DNA of 55,886 bases from Bacteroidales bacterium (GTDB lineage: Bacteria; Bacteroidota; Bacteroidia; Bacteroidales; NBLH01), in assembly GCA_016937695.1 (NCBI GenBank), contig JAFGWC010000118.1, positions 1 to 55,886 on the forward strand, given 5' to 3'. The position numbers were made by a program, and so were the translations under genes. Each line of letters opens with the position of its first letter. Position 1 is the first letter of the stretch. This document shows positions 8,442 to 17,621 of the stretch, piece after piece. The notes under the pieces were generated by a model that was given only the letters and a program-made list of their open reading frames with translations, ran no database searches and had not been told where the DNA came from.

Positions 8442-8858
8442 TTATTTTAATATATTTTGTATTTTTTTTTTATCAATATTCCAAATTTCGGCAATTTTTT
8501 TAATCCAGTTTTTTTCTGATTTTAAATATTTTTTGTCTGAAAGAGCTATTGTTTTTAAGTCTTTTAAGCTTTCAATTTTTTTTGAATTGCAAAACCATGA
8601 ATATTCATTTATTATTCTCGCAATATCAAAAATATATTCTTCAAAATCTGTATTTAAAATATTGCTTTTATATAATAACATAACTTCATCCATTATTTTA
8701 GCATGTTCAATTCTAGAGAGTTCAACTTCAGACCATTTTACTACTAATTTCCATATAGAAATTTGCTCTTCTCTTGAATATATTCCATCTGTTTGATGTG
8801 CAAATGCTAAATATAAAAACCCAAAATAATGTGTAGATGTTAGATTTATAGTATTCAT
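8442..8858 (-). CDS. TerB-like small cytoplasmic protein
   Basis: 138 residues, predicted all-helical and soluble. Features resembling the TerB/DjlA N-terminal fold are the early helix FGFLYLAFAHQTDGIYSREEQ (acidic turn after the first helix), a central helical hairpin, and a C-terminal LKTIALSDKKYLKSEKNWI segment like the 'aiasaDG-l...E...l' repeat of TerB. TerB-fold proteins are associated with metal binding and membrane stress; the function here is unknown. It is the first gene of the operon with the DMT permease and YigZ. A minus-strand TATTTTTG (8883-8876), matching TAnnTTTG, lies about 18 nt upstream and supports this start. Confidence 0.5.
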   Translation of the reverse strand: MNTINLTSTHYFGFLYLAFAHQTDGIYSREEQISIWKLVVKWSEVELSRIEHAKIMDEVMLLYKSNILNTDFEEYIFDIARIINEYSWFCNSKKIESLKDLKTIALSDKKYLKSEKNWIKKIAEIWNIDKKKIQNILK

Positions 8859-9006
8859 TTAATCAAATTTTGTGGCAAAAATATAACTTTATTTATTTTA
8901 ATTTTTACATATTTGTTTATATTTTAAAGGGAAAATTGTTATTTGAATTTTTTTTGCATTAATTTCTAAAATAACTATTTGATTTATAGTTAAATAATAA
9001 TGATTT

Positions 9007-11211
9007 ATGAGTTTTTTTAAAAGGCAAAAAAACATAAAAAAAGTAAAGTATAGAGGCTTAAGGATTTATTCTGTTGCTTTTATTCTGTTCTATCTATTAA
9101 CATCACCATTAACACTTATATTATATACAACAAATTTTTCAAAACTTCATGATATAAATGAATTATCTATTTTTCAGCAAAGTGCAGAAACAGATAGTTT
9201 GTTAATTGAAAATGAGCTTGTTAAGATTGAAAATGAAATAGATTCATTAGAGTTTAAAAAACAACCATCAATAGTAATAAAAGATGAAAAAGCAGGAAAT
9301 AAACTTGAGTTTGAAGTTTTTTTCTTTAATCTTTTATTGTTTGTTTTTTTATTAGGCTTTTTGTTTAATTTACCTTTCAAAATTTATTTTAAAAGATTAA
9401 GAAAAAATAAAATAATAAGTAATCAAATAAAAGTTTTTTGTAAAAAAACGCTTCTTTATTCTCCATTAATAAACACTGCAATAATTGCTATTTCATTTAT
9501 TGGTGGTGAATTTTTTATGATTAATAAAATATTTATAATAAATGATTTTAACAATAATCTGGGAAAAGAAATATATATTCAATATTGGATAATTTTTACA
9601 GTTTCTGCAATATTAACATTAACTTTTGTCTATTACTGGCAAAAATACAGAGTTCAAATTCATTATCTCGATTCTGTTTTTACCAAAGAAGAACTCAAAA
9701 AAAGTATATTTAAGTTTAAAAAAGGGAAAATTAAGTATCGAATGGTTTTATCAGGAATACTAACAACTTTTTTACCAATAGGAGTTGCAATTAGTTATAT
9801 CTTTTTGAGCATCAGTTTTGTTAAAGATTTAGATTTGTACGCACCAACAGAAACAGAATTGAAAATTTTATTAGGCGATTATAAAAATATCTTTGGGCAA
9901 ATGTTTCAAGACCATATTTCCAATCCATATTTGTATTATATAAATATCCCAAATACTTTTTTAATGAGTGCAGGTATAGTTATGGGAGTTTTTGTTACTA
10001 TTATTTATTTGTATCTCTTTGTTTATTGGTCTAATTCTCAAATAATTAAGCCGGTTAAGGAACTTTTAGGTAATATGCAAAAAACAACATCCGGAAATTT
10101 AGAAAATTACAGTATAGTAAGAACAAATGATGAAATCGGCGAACTATCTGAAAATTACAATATAATGACAGACCGGTTGTTCGAATATATATCCAGAATA
10201 GATAAAATGAATGCTGAACTTGAAGATAAAGTTAAAGAAAGAACTTTGGAAATAATGGCCCAAAAAGAAGAAATTCAAGCACAAAGAGATGAAGTAGAAA
10301 GCCAAAGAGATGAGATAGAAATGCAAAGAGATTATGTTGTAAATCAAAGAGATTTAATTTCGATACAAAAAAAATCAATTACAGACAGCATAGAATATGC
10401 AGGAAATATACAAAAAGCAATATTGCCACCACTTGAAAATTTAAATGAATCGCTTGGCGATTATTTTATTATTAACAAACCCAAAGACATAATAAGTGGC
10501 GATTTTTATTGGACTTATCAGCTATCTGAAAAAAACAAACAAATACTTGTTGCTGCGGCCGATTGTACAGGACATGGTGTTCCTGGCGCATTGATGAGCA
10601 TGTTGGGAATTACATCATTAAATGAAATAGTTGTAGAAAAGAAAATTTTTCGTCCAAATGAAATACTTAATAATTTAAGATTAAATTTAATTAAAACACT
10701 GCATCAAACTTCTGATAAGATAAATTCGAGAGATGGGATTGATATTTCATTATGTTACATCAACTTTGATGAACTATATTTGGAGTTTGCAGGAGCATAT
10801 AATTCAATTTATATTATCAGAAATAACTTAAAACAAAATGAAATAGAAAATATATTGAAAAATCAAACCGAAATCATAAAGTCCTTTTTATTTAACGATA
10901 GTGTTTTAATTGAGATAAAAGCAGATAAAATACCAATAGGGATTTCAAGAAAAGACGTGCTTAATTTTTCTTTAAAGAAATTTAAACTTAAGAAAGATGA
11001 TAAAATATACATGTTTTCTGATGGTTATGCTGACCAGTTTGGAGGAAAAAAAAGGTTGAAATTTATGTATAGAAAATTTAAAGAAATATTACTTCTGTAT
11101 AGTAAAATGGATATGAACGAACAAAAAATAAAAATTATTGAAGAATTTGAAAATTGGCGTGGAAAAGAAAAACAAATCGATGATATTTTGATAATTGGAA
11201 TTAATATTTAA
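9007..11211 (+). CDS. SiaA-like membrane PP2C (SpoIIE-type) serine phosphatase with HAMP domain
   Basis: 734 residues. About six hydrophobic segments occupy residues ~18-345. A HAMP domain follows (about 345-395, with IKPVKELL and NDEIGELSENYNIM), then a heptad-rich coiled coil (~397-460) with repeated EIQAQRDEVESQRDEIEMQRD-like units. The C-terminal ~270 residues are a SpoIIE/RsbU PP2C phosphatase: SGDFYW, ADCTGHGVPGALMSMLG and MFSDGYADQFGG supply the metal-binding aspartates. Such enzymes dephosphorylate Ser/Thr on partner-switching proteins at the inner membrane. The same-strand SiaC homolog two genes downstream, with a conserved Thr68, is the likely substrate, as SiaA acts on SiaC in Pseudomonas. 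The histidine kinase gene starts 83 nt downstream. Confidence 0.88.
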   Translation: MSFFKRQKNIKKVKYRGLRIYSVAFILFYLLTSPLTLILYTTNFSKLHDINELSIFQQSAETDSLLIENELVKIENEIDSLEFKKQPSIVIKDEKAGNKLEFEVFFFNLLLFVFLLGFLFNLPFKIYFKRLRKNKIISNQIKVFCKKTLLYSPLINTAIIAISFIGGEFFMINKIFIINDFNNNLGKEIYIQYWIIFTVSAILTLTFVYYWQKYRVQIHYLDSVFTKEELKKSIFKFKKGKIKYRMVLSGILTTFLPIGVAISYIFLSISFVKDLDLYAPTETELKILLGDYKNIFGQMFQDHISNPYLYYINIPNTFLMSAGIVMGVFVTIIYLYLFVYWSNSQIIKPVKELLGNMQKTTSGNLENYSIVRTNDEIGELSENYNIMTDRLFEYISRIDKMNAELEDKVKERTLEIMAQKEEIQAQRDEVESQRDEIEMQRDYVVNQRDLISIQKKSITDSIEYAGNIQKAILPPLENLNESLGDYFIINKPKDIISGDFYWTYQLSEKNKQILVAAADCTGHGVPGALMSMLGITSLNEIVVEKKIFRPNEILNNLRLNLIKTLHQTSDKINSRDGIDISLCYINFDELYLEFAGAYNSIYIIRNNLKQNEIENILKNQTEIIKSFLFNDSVLIEIKADKIPIGISRKDVLNFSLKKFKLKKDDKIYMFSDGYADQFGGKKRLKFMYRKFKEILLLYSKMDMNEQKIKIIEEFENWRGKEKQIDDILIIGINI

Positions 11212-11294
11212 TTAACTTTAAAAACTTCAGAATTTAAAATTGTTTGTTAATTTTGCCCAATTAATTATTCGTTAACTAATTAATAATAAATAAT

Positions 11295-14200
11295 ATGATA
11301 AACAATAAATTAAAATTTATTGTAAGATATATAAAATTTATAATAATTATTTTTCTTGCTTTTTTTGCTGAAAATATAGTTTTTGGACAAACAGATGCAA
11401 AATTTGAAAGATTAACAAGAAACGAAGGACTTTCACATAATAATGTTTATTCTATTATGCAAGATAAATATGGATTTATGTGGTTTGGCGCACAAGAAGG
11501 TTTGAATAGATATGATGGATACAATTTCAAACAATTTTATAGCGAGCCTAATAATTTAAATTCATCTTCATCAAGTAATTTTGGGAAAATTTTTGAAGAC
11601 AGTAAAGGTTTTATTTGGTTAGGAACATATAGAAGTGGTTTAGATAAATACGATCCAATAAATAGAATATTTAAGCATTTCGATTACGATGAAAAAGATA
11701 CTAACAGCCTTTCAAACAGTAAGATAAGAGGAATTAACGAAGATAAATATGGCAATATCTGGATTGCAACTTCAGGTGGAGGATTAAATAAATATAATCC
11801 ATTAACAGATACATTTACTCATTTTTTACATTCAGAAACAAACAAAAATTCAATATCTAGTAACGATTTAAATTGTTTATTTATTGACAATACAGGAAAT
11901 TTTTGGATAGCAACAAGCAAAGGAGTTGATTTTTTTGATATAAAAACAAATCAATTTAAACATTATGTATTAGGAAGTGAAAGTTATGATATTACAAGAA
12001 ATATTTCAATAAGCTCTGTTATTGTTGATGAAAAAGGGATAGTTTGGTTGGGAAGTTCAAATGGAGTTTTTACAATTAATCCAATTACAAACAAAATTAA
12101 CAATTATAAACAAGATATTTCAAATCCGCAAAGTTTAGGAAGCAATATAATTAATGTTATTTATGAAGATTCATATGGCACAATATGGATTGGTACTGAA
12201 AATGGAGGCTTAAATAAATTTATTCCTGAAAAGAATGCTTTTGAAAATTATATTTTTGATATAAAAAATCCATACAGCATAAGCAGCAATAGAATTTGGT
12301 CAATATATGAAGACCAATCAAAAATATTGTGGATTGGAACAAAAGGTGGAGGCGTAAATAAATTAGATTTAAAAAGAAAGAAATTCGAACATTTATATTA
12401 TTCTACAGATAAAAAAACTGGTTTGCCACATCCAAGTGTATCTGCAATTGTAGGAGATTCGACTAACAATATTTGGATTGGAACTGATGGCGGCGGAGTT
12501 TGTAAATACTCTGAAAAAGAAGGCATTACAGATAGATTTTATGAAAAACCATTTGATAAAAATAGCCTTTCTGATGATCAAATTTGGTCTTCTTTTACAG
12601 ATAAAAAAAATAGAATTTGGCTTGGAATGCACACAGGCGGTTTAGATTGTATAATATCTGAAAAAGGGAAATATATTATCAAAAAATATATAAATGAAAC
12701 AAATAATCCGCATAGCATAAGTAATAATCAAGTAAATACAATTTTTGAAGACAATTTAGGAATGCTATGGATTGGTACAAGAAACGGGCTAAATAAATTA
12801 ATTGATACAATTGAAAATGTAGCACCTTATTTTCAGAGAATAAACGACAACTTTACTGATACTGCAAGTTCTTTCAGCAGTAACTATATAACATCAATTT
12901 ATCAAGATCACTATAATTATATGTGGATTGGAACATATACAAATGGTTTAAATAGACTAAATCCTGAAAATGGAGAAATTATTAAATTTGAAAATATCGC
13001 GAATAATAATAACTCTCTTTCTAGCAACAATATACAGACAATTTTTGAAGACCATTATGGAAATTTATGGATAGGTACAGGAAGTGGATTAAATAAACTT
13101 AACAGAAAAACCAATACTTTTAAAAGATATTTTGTGAAAGATGGTTTACCAAGTAATGAAATTATGGCAATACTGGAAGATAATTCTGGTTTTCTTTGGA
13201 TTAGTACTTCAAAAGGCTTGTCTAAATTTAATCCTATAAACGATGAGATGATTAATTTTAACATTTCTGATGGATTATATAGCGATGGTTTTAATTGGAA
13301 CTCTGCATATAAAAATGTAGATGGCAAATTGTTTTTTGGAACAAATTCCGGAATGGTTTCTTTTTATCCATCTGAAATACAATTGAATTCATTTATTCCT
13401 AAAATAGTTATTACAAAATTTAGCATTATCAAAGATGATAAATGGGTTAGTAACGATATGTTTATTTCAAACTATAATGATGAAAATAATAGAATTATTT
13501 TGAGTTATGAAAATAATATTTTTTCAGTAGAATTTGCTGCCATGGATTTTACAAATCCTAATAATAATACATTTCAATATAAAATTGACGGCATAGACAA
13601 TAATTGGATTGATTATGGAAATAAGCGCTTTATAATGGTTACAAACCTAAAACCAGGCGATTATGTTTTAAGAATACGAGGAACAAATAACGATAAAACA
13701 TTGAATGAGAGCGGAATAGCCTTGGCTATTTCTGTAAAACCTCCATTTTGGAATAGTATTTGGTTTTATCTGATTATAATTGTAATTGGCTTTTTAATTG
13801 TAATTTGGGTTTATAGTTTTTTAATCGAACTAAAAACTAATAAAATTCTAGAAGATAAAAACTTACAACTAGAAATCACAAATAAAAAATTAATAGAATC
13901 TGAAAAAAGTTTGAAATTATTAAATAATACTAAAGATAAATTTTTCTCAATAATTGCCCACGATTTAAGAAATCCATTTAATCCTTTACTATCATTAACA
14001 GAATTATTAGATGATGATTATGATACATTTACCGAAACTGAAAGAAAAGAATTTATAAAGGAAATTAAAGGAGGAGCGAAAAAACTTCATAATCTCCTCG
14101 AAAATCTATTACAGTGGGCATTATCTCAAACTCATCAAATTAAATTTAAACAAGAAAAACTAGAGCTCAACTCAATTATAAACAAAAACATAGATTTATT

Positions 14201-14606
14201 GGAAATTAATGCTGAGAAAAAACAAATTTCATTAATTAATAACTTTTCTTCTATTGCAAATATAATGGCAGACGAAAATATGATTAATAGCATTATTAGA
14301 AATTTATTAAATAATGCAATGAAATTTTCTCCTGAAAATTCACAAATCGATATATTTATTAGAGATTTTGATAAACAATATATTGTTGAAGTTGCTGACA
14401 ATGGAATTGGAATTAGCAAAGAGGATTTACCTGAAGTTTTTGGTGGTATTTCTAAAAATTCATCAAAAAAAGTAAAAGGAGCAGGCTCTGGATTAGGACT
14501 TATATTATGCAAAGATTTTGTTGAACAAAATGGCGGTAAAATTTGGGTGACAAGTAATTTAAATGAAGGCAGTGTTTTTCACTTTACTGTAAACAAGGCA
14601 ATTTAG
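11295..14606 (+). CDS. Sensor histidine kinase with two-component-regulator propeller
   Basis: 1103 residues. A signal peptide or anchor is at ~12-32. Residues ~35-705 hold about fourteen propeller repeats of the form SSN.I..I.ED..GN.WIGT..GGLNK. A Y_Y_Y domain follows (about 715-815, FSVEFAAMDFTNP...YKIDGIDNNWIDYG), then a transmembrane helix at ~825-850. The cytoplasmic part is a HisKA dimerisation domain with phosphoacceptor His889 in IIAHDLRNP and a HATPase domain with NLLNNAMKFS, VADNGIGISKEDL and GAGSGLGLILCK. There is no receiver or AraC domain at the C-terminus, unlike the large hybrid versions common in Bacteroides. The periplasmic propeller probably senses a ligand. A TAATTTTG (-7-like) motif at 11248-11255 may give it its own promoter. 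No response-regulator gene is adjacent. Confidence 0.93.
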   Translation: MINNKLKFIVRYIKFIIIIFLAFFAENIVFGQTDAKFERLTRNEGLSHNNVYSIMQDKYGFMWFGAQEGLNRYDGYNFKQFYSEPNNLNSSSSSNFGKIFEDSKGFIWLGTYRSGLDKYDPINRIFKHFDYDEKDTNSLSNSKIRGINEDKYGNIWIATSGGGLNKYNPLTDTFTHFLHSETNKNSISSNDLNCLFIDNTGNFWIATSKGVDFFDIKTNQFKHYVLGSESYDITRNISISSVIVDEKGIVWLGSSNGVFTINPITNKINNYKQDISNPQSLGSNIINVIYEDSYGTIWIGTENGGLNKFIPEKNAFENYIFDIKNPYSISSNRIWSIYEDQSKILWIGTKGGGVNKLDLKRKKFEHLYYSTDKKTGLPHPSVSAIVGDSTNNIWIGTDGGGVCKYSEKEGITDRFYEKPFDKNSLSDDQIWSSFTDKKNRIWLGMHTGGLDCIISEKGKYIIKKYINETNNPHSISNNQVNTIFEDNLGMLWIGTRNGLNKLIDTIENVAPYFQRINDNFTDTASSFSSNYITSIYQDHYNYMWIGTYTNGLNRLNPENGEIIKFENIANNNNSLSSNNIQTIFEDHYGNLWIGTGSGLNKLNRKTNTFKRYFVKDGLPSNEIMAILEDNSGFLWISTSKGLSKFNPINDEMINFNISDGLYSDGFNWNSAYKNVDGKLFFGTNSGMVSFYPSEIQLNSFIPKIVITKFSIIKDDKWVSNDMFISNYNDENNRIILSYENNIFSVEFAAMDFTNPNNNTFQYKIDGIDNNWIDYGNKRFIMVTNLKPGDYVLRIRGTNNDKTLNESGIALAISVKPPFWNSIWFYLIIIVIGFLIVIWVYSFLIELKTNKILEDKNLQLEITNKKLIESEKSLKLLNNTKDKFFSIIAHDLRNPFNPLLSLTELLDDDYDTFTETERKEFIKEIKGGAKKLHNLLENLLQWALSQTHQIKFKQEKLELNSIINKNIDLLEINAEKKQISLINNFSSIANIMADENMINSIIRNLLNNAMKFSPENSQIDIFIRDFDKQYIVEVADNGIGISKEDLPEVFGGISKNSSKKVKGAGSGLGLILCKDFVEQNGGKIWVTSNLNEGSVFHFTVNKAI

Positions 14607-14625
14607 CACATAATGGCTTATTCAA

Positions 14626-14656
14626 TTGTTTTACTAATTTACTTTAATTATATTTG
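14626..14656 (+). promoter_or_regulatory. Promoter of the siaC-like gene
   Basis: TTG (14626-14628), a 20-nt spacer and TATATTTG (14649-14656) fit the Bacteroidota -33/-7 consensus well. Predicted transcription start is near 14662, about 50 nt before the ATG, so siaC can be expressed apart from the two genes upstream. Confidence 0.65.
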
Positions 14657-14712
14657 TAGTTTAAATAAATAATTTGTATAATTATTTAATAGATTAAGAT
14701 AAAAGCTGAATA

Positions 14713-15099
14713 ATGGATATATTTACATATAATCAAGAAGGATTAAGGCCTGGAGTAACTTTAAATCCTGAATTACAAGTTTTTGAAATTGTTGGAAAAT
14801 CGTGCCCTGAAAATGTAGTTGAATTTTACAAACCAATTCTTGATTGGTTTGATAAATACAGTGAAAACCCAAATGAAAAAACTATTTTTGAATTTAAACT
14901 GGAATATTATAATACAGCATCATCAAAAATGCTGTACGTTGTAATGCAAAAGCTTGAACATATTAAAGAAAAAGGTAAAGAAGTTCATGTTAGGTGGTTT
15001 TATCCAGATGACGATGAGGCATTAGAAGAAGCCGGCGAAGAATATAAAGAGTTAATTGATTTACCTTTCGAATTAATCCCTTTTAACTCTGAAGAATAG
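14713..15099 (+). CDS. siaC: SiaC-family regulatory phosphoprotein (DUF1987)
   Basis: 128 residues, full length for the family. It has the characteristic core FKLEYYNTASSKMLY, in which Thr68 falls at the position phosphorylated in Pseudomonas SiaC, and the acidic C-terminal half VRWFYPDDDEALEEAGEEYKE. In Pseudomonas, unphosphorylated SiaC binds and activates the diguanylate cyclase SiaD; kinase SiaB phosphorylates it and phosphatase SiaA reverses this. Here the SiaA-like phosphatase is encoded two genes upstream, but no SiaB-like kinase and no GGDEF protein is in view. Its target in this organism is therefore unknown. It has its own consensus promoter and is followed by a strong terminator. 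Confidence 0.88.
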   Translation: MDIFTYNQEGLRPGVTLNPELQVFEIVGKSCPENVVEFYKPILDWFDKYSENPNEKTIFEFKLEYYNTASSKMLYVVMQKLEHIKEKGKEVHVRWFYPDDDEALEEAGEEYKELIDLPFELIPFNSEE

Positions 15100-15111
15100 G
15101 AATTTATTTTT

Positions 15112-15159
15112 CAGCAAAGCTAAATGCCTTAATATAAGACATTTAGCTTTGCTGTTTTT
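15112..15159 (+). terminator. Terminator downstream of siaC
   Basis: A 15-bp perfect stem (15112-15126 with 15140-15154, CAGCAAAGCTAAATG and its complement), a 13-nt loop and a T5 tail. The T run touches the stop codon region of the convergent nucleotidase gene. Confidence 0.88.
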
Positions 15160-16927
15160 AAGGCTTGTATGTAAGTTTATTTTCATTGAAAAGTAATTCG
15201 TAATCACGTTTTTTTGCTTTTTCAACAAGCTTTTTAGGAATAAATTTCCAGTTATTATTCTTAACAGGATAAATAGTATCTTGTTCTTCAATCCATTTCA
15301 TTAAGTAATATCTTAAATCTTTGTCTGTGGATTTCAAAATCCTACTGTTTAATTCCTCTTTCGTGATTTTAGCACCTTCGGTTAAATGATTCCCACCTCC
15401 ATTTCCTCTGTAAGAATTTATTGCCACTTTATACATTTTATCCAAATCAAACTTCTCACCATTTGTACGGCTAGAAATGTTAATTCTTTCGCCTTTTTCT
15501 TTTGTTACATCAACAGTATAATTAATTCCTTCTGCCGATGAAAAATTATAATATGGTGTAATCAAAGCTAAACCGCCATTTTCTGTCTTTTTTAACTTAA
15601 TTATATTATCCTCTGCCGATTTCATAGTATTTACCCAATAGTCGTATGAAAATTCCAAGTAATTTTTAATTTCTTTACCACTTAATTCCATTGTGTATAA
15701 TAAATTTTCATATTTATACAATTTAAACATATCGCTAACAATTATATCACCTTTTTGTATTTTAGTGTCAAAATTTAATGGTGAAGCAAAGGAAATTTCA
15801 GCACCACTTTTTTCTAGCTGCATGTTATGAATTAAATCAATAAATTCAGAATCTCCAAAATATGAATTTCTTGTTGATATTTCTGAATTAATATATGAAA
15901 TTTTTCTATTCACATAACTTTTTACTTCATTATAAAAGTCATTAAATATTGTCATGAAACTGCTGTCAGCCTTATAGTCCGAACTAGAAACAATTGAGCC
16001 TAATATCTTTTTATCATAAGATTTAGTTTCTGTGTTCCATTTAAAATTAACATCTGCAACAGCAACAAATCTTGCATGACTTCTTGGGTCTAAAATCAAT
16101 ACTTCACTACTGTCATCACTTTTAACAGTAAAATTATACTCTTTATGATCATGACCAGTAAAAATAATGTCAAATCCCGGAACTTTTTTGGCAACTAAAA
16201 CAGATGCATTTTCATTTTTATTGGTTGTATCTGTTTCGTTATTATATTCATAATCAACACCTGCATGGAAAAGACCAATTATTAAATCGGGTTTTTCTTT
16301 TTCTTTAACAATTTTCATCCATTTTTTTGCAGAAACAACCATGTCTTCAAATTCTATTCCTTCCCAAATATTTTCTGGTAACCACTTAGGAATAGCAGGC
16401 GTAATTAATCCGATAACTGCTATTTTAACTCCCTTTCTTTCAATAATAGTATATGGTTTAAAATATGGTTCTTTTGTTTTAATATTTATTGCATTTGCAG
16501 CTAACCAAGGATGTTTAAACTCTTTTATCAATTTATCATAAACATCATGTCCGGCTTCTATATCATGATTTCCAACAGTTCCTGCATCATATTTCATGTA
16601 ATTCATTACAGAAGCACAAATATGTTCGGAATTAGTGTTTTCAAAATTTGAGTAATATACAACCGGTTGACCTTGAAGTATATCGCCGTTATCTATTAAT
16701 AAAACTTCTTGACTGCTATCATTTCTCTGAATTTTAACATAAGTATAAACTTGTGCTAATGAATTGTTTTGTTCTTTGTTTCCAATAAAGTCGAATGGAA
16801 AAATACTTCCATGAATATCTGTTGTTTCTATAATTTTAATGTTTACTTCAGATTCTTTTTTAGTTGAAGAGCATGATATAATTAACATTATAATAAAAAG
16901 TGCAATTATTGATTTTAAAATTTTCAT
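15158..16927 (-). CDS. Lipoprotein 5'-nucleotidase / 2',3'-cyclic-nucleotide phosphodiesterase family metallophosphatase
   Basis: 589 residues. A lipoprotein signal peptide ends at Cys19 (IMLIISCSS), placing it in the cell envelope. The N-terminal calcineurin-like metallophosphatase domain has the dinuclear-metal motifs TTDIHGS, DNGDILQG, GNHDIEAG, FHAGVDYE and TGHDHKEY. The C-terminal 5'-nucleotidase domain (~residues 335-545) includes NSYRGNGGGNHLTEG, which forms part of the nucleobase pocket. Relatives hydrolyse 2',3'-cyclic nucleotides and 3'- or 5'-nucleotides in the periplasm for phosphate or nucleoside scavenging. A minus-strand TAAATTTG (17096-17089) about 160 nt upstream may be its -7 promoter element. 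It converges with siaC. Confidence 0.93.
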   Translation of the reverse strand: MKILKSIIALFIIMLIISCSSTKKESEVNIKIIETTDIHGSIFPFDFIGNKEQNNSLAQVYTYVKIQRNDSSQEVLLIDNGDILQGQPVVYYSNFENTNSEHICASVMNYMKYDAGTVGNHDIEAGHDVYDKLIKEFKHPWLAANAINIKTKEPYFKPYTIIERKGVKIAVIGLITPAIPKWLPENIWEGIEFEDMVVSAKKWMKIVKEKEKPDLIIGLFHAGVDYEYNNETDTTNKNENASVLVAKKVPGFDIIFTGHDHKEYNFTVKSDDSSEVLILDPRSHARFVAVADVNFKWNTETKSYDKKILGSIVSSSDYKADSSFMTIFNDFYNEVKSYVNRKISYINSEISTRNSYFGDSEFIDLIHNMQLEKSGAEISFASPLNFDTKIQKGDIIVSDMFKLYKYENLLYTMELSGKEIKNYLEFSYDYWVNTMKSAEDNIIKLKKTENGGLALITPYYNFSSAEGINYTVDVTKEKGERINISSRTNGEKFDLDKMYKVAINSYRGNGGGNHLTEGAKITKEELNSRILKSTDKDLRYYLMKWIEEQDTIYPVKNNNWKFIPKKLVEKAKKRDYELLFNENKLTYKP

Positions 16928-17115
16928 ATATTATTATTTTGTATGTTAAATTGTTTCAAAATGCTAAATGTCTATATAATTTATAGATAATTTAATATAA
17001 AAAAACAGCTAAATGAATTTTATAGTAAAAATTGTAATTGAAGAGCATAAAAAAATAATTAATAAAGTAAATTATGGAATTGTGTATGCAAATTTAAAAA
17101 GTATATAATCATTTT

Positions 17116-17268
17116 TTATTGAAAATAGTAATTGCTAAAATAAAGATATGCAGATATAAAAACGACAAATAAAAAAATAATAAAGCCTAAATTTGGTGCT
17201 TCATCTTTTATTTCAGAATCCTTCCTTCTAGTAAAAGTTTTTTTCTTTCTTAAATCTAATTTTTTCAT
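17116..17268 (-). CDS. Small single-pass membrane protein (50 residues)
   Basis: An uninterrupted 50-codon frame lies in the otherwise empty 690-nt gap. It encodes a strongly basic N-terminus (MKKLDLRKKKTFTRRKD), a short acidic/proline stretch (SEIKDEAPN) and one hydrophobic helix (about residues 28-43), ending YFSNYYFQ. This positive-inside pattern is what a real inner-membrane miniprotein would show. An upstream ATG seven nucleotides earlier is out of frame and stops at once. No family recognised. It reads in the same direction as the nucleotidase gene, about 190 nt upstream of it. Confidence 0.6.
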   Translation of the reverse strand: MKKLDLRKKKTFTRRKDSEIKDEAPNLGFIIFLFVVFISAYLYFSNYYFQ

Positions 17269-17457
17269 TTTTTCATTTTTAAATAATATGCAATATAATG
17301 AAATTTTAAATTATTATCAATATCTGTTAAAGCATTAATTAAAATGTTAAAATCTGAAATTATAAAAATATTTGAGAAATTGGAAATTACAAATATGATT
17401 TTAATCATTTTGTGTAATAATAATATTATTTTTCAGTTATTAAAAAACATAATTAAT

Positions 17458-17494
17458 TACCTTTGTATAATTATTTTTTAAAAAATTATACAAA
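17458..17494 (+). promoter_or_regulatory. ugd promoter -7 element overlapping an inverted repeat
   Basis: TACCTTTG (17458-17465) matches TAnnTTTG, 157 nt before ugd. It overlaps the left arm of an 11-bp inverted repeat TTTGTATAATT/AATTATACAAA (17462-17472 with 17484-17494). The rest of the leader to 17621 holds a 10-codon ORF (17496-17528) and a short CATCC/GGATG dyad (17571-17583) but no gene. Confidence 0.45.
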
Positions 17495-17621
17495 AATGAA
17501 ACATCTTAAAAAATGTTATCATAATTAAGAATTAGTATAAAAATAAAATCAAATTTAAAGTTAAATCTTTCATCCAGTGGATGTTACATATAATAAATAA
17601 AACCTTTTAAAACAAATACAT

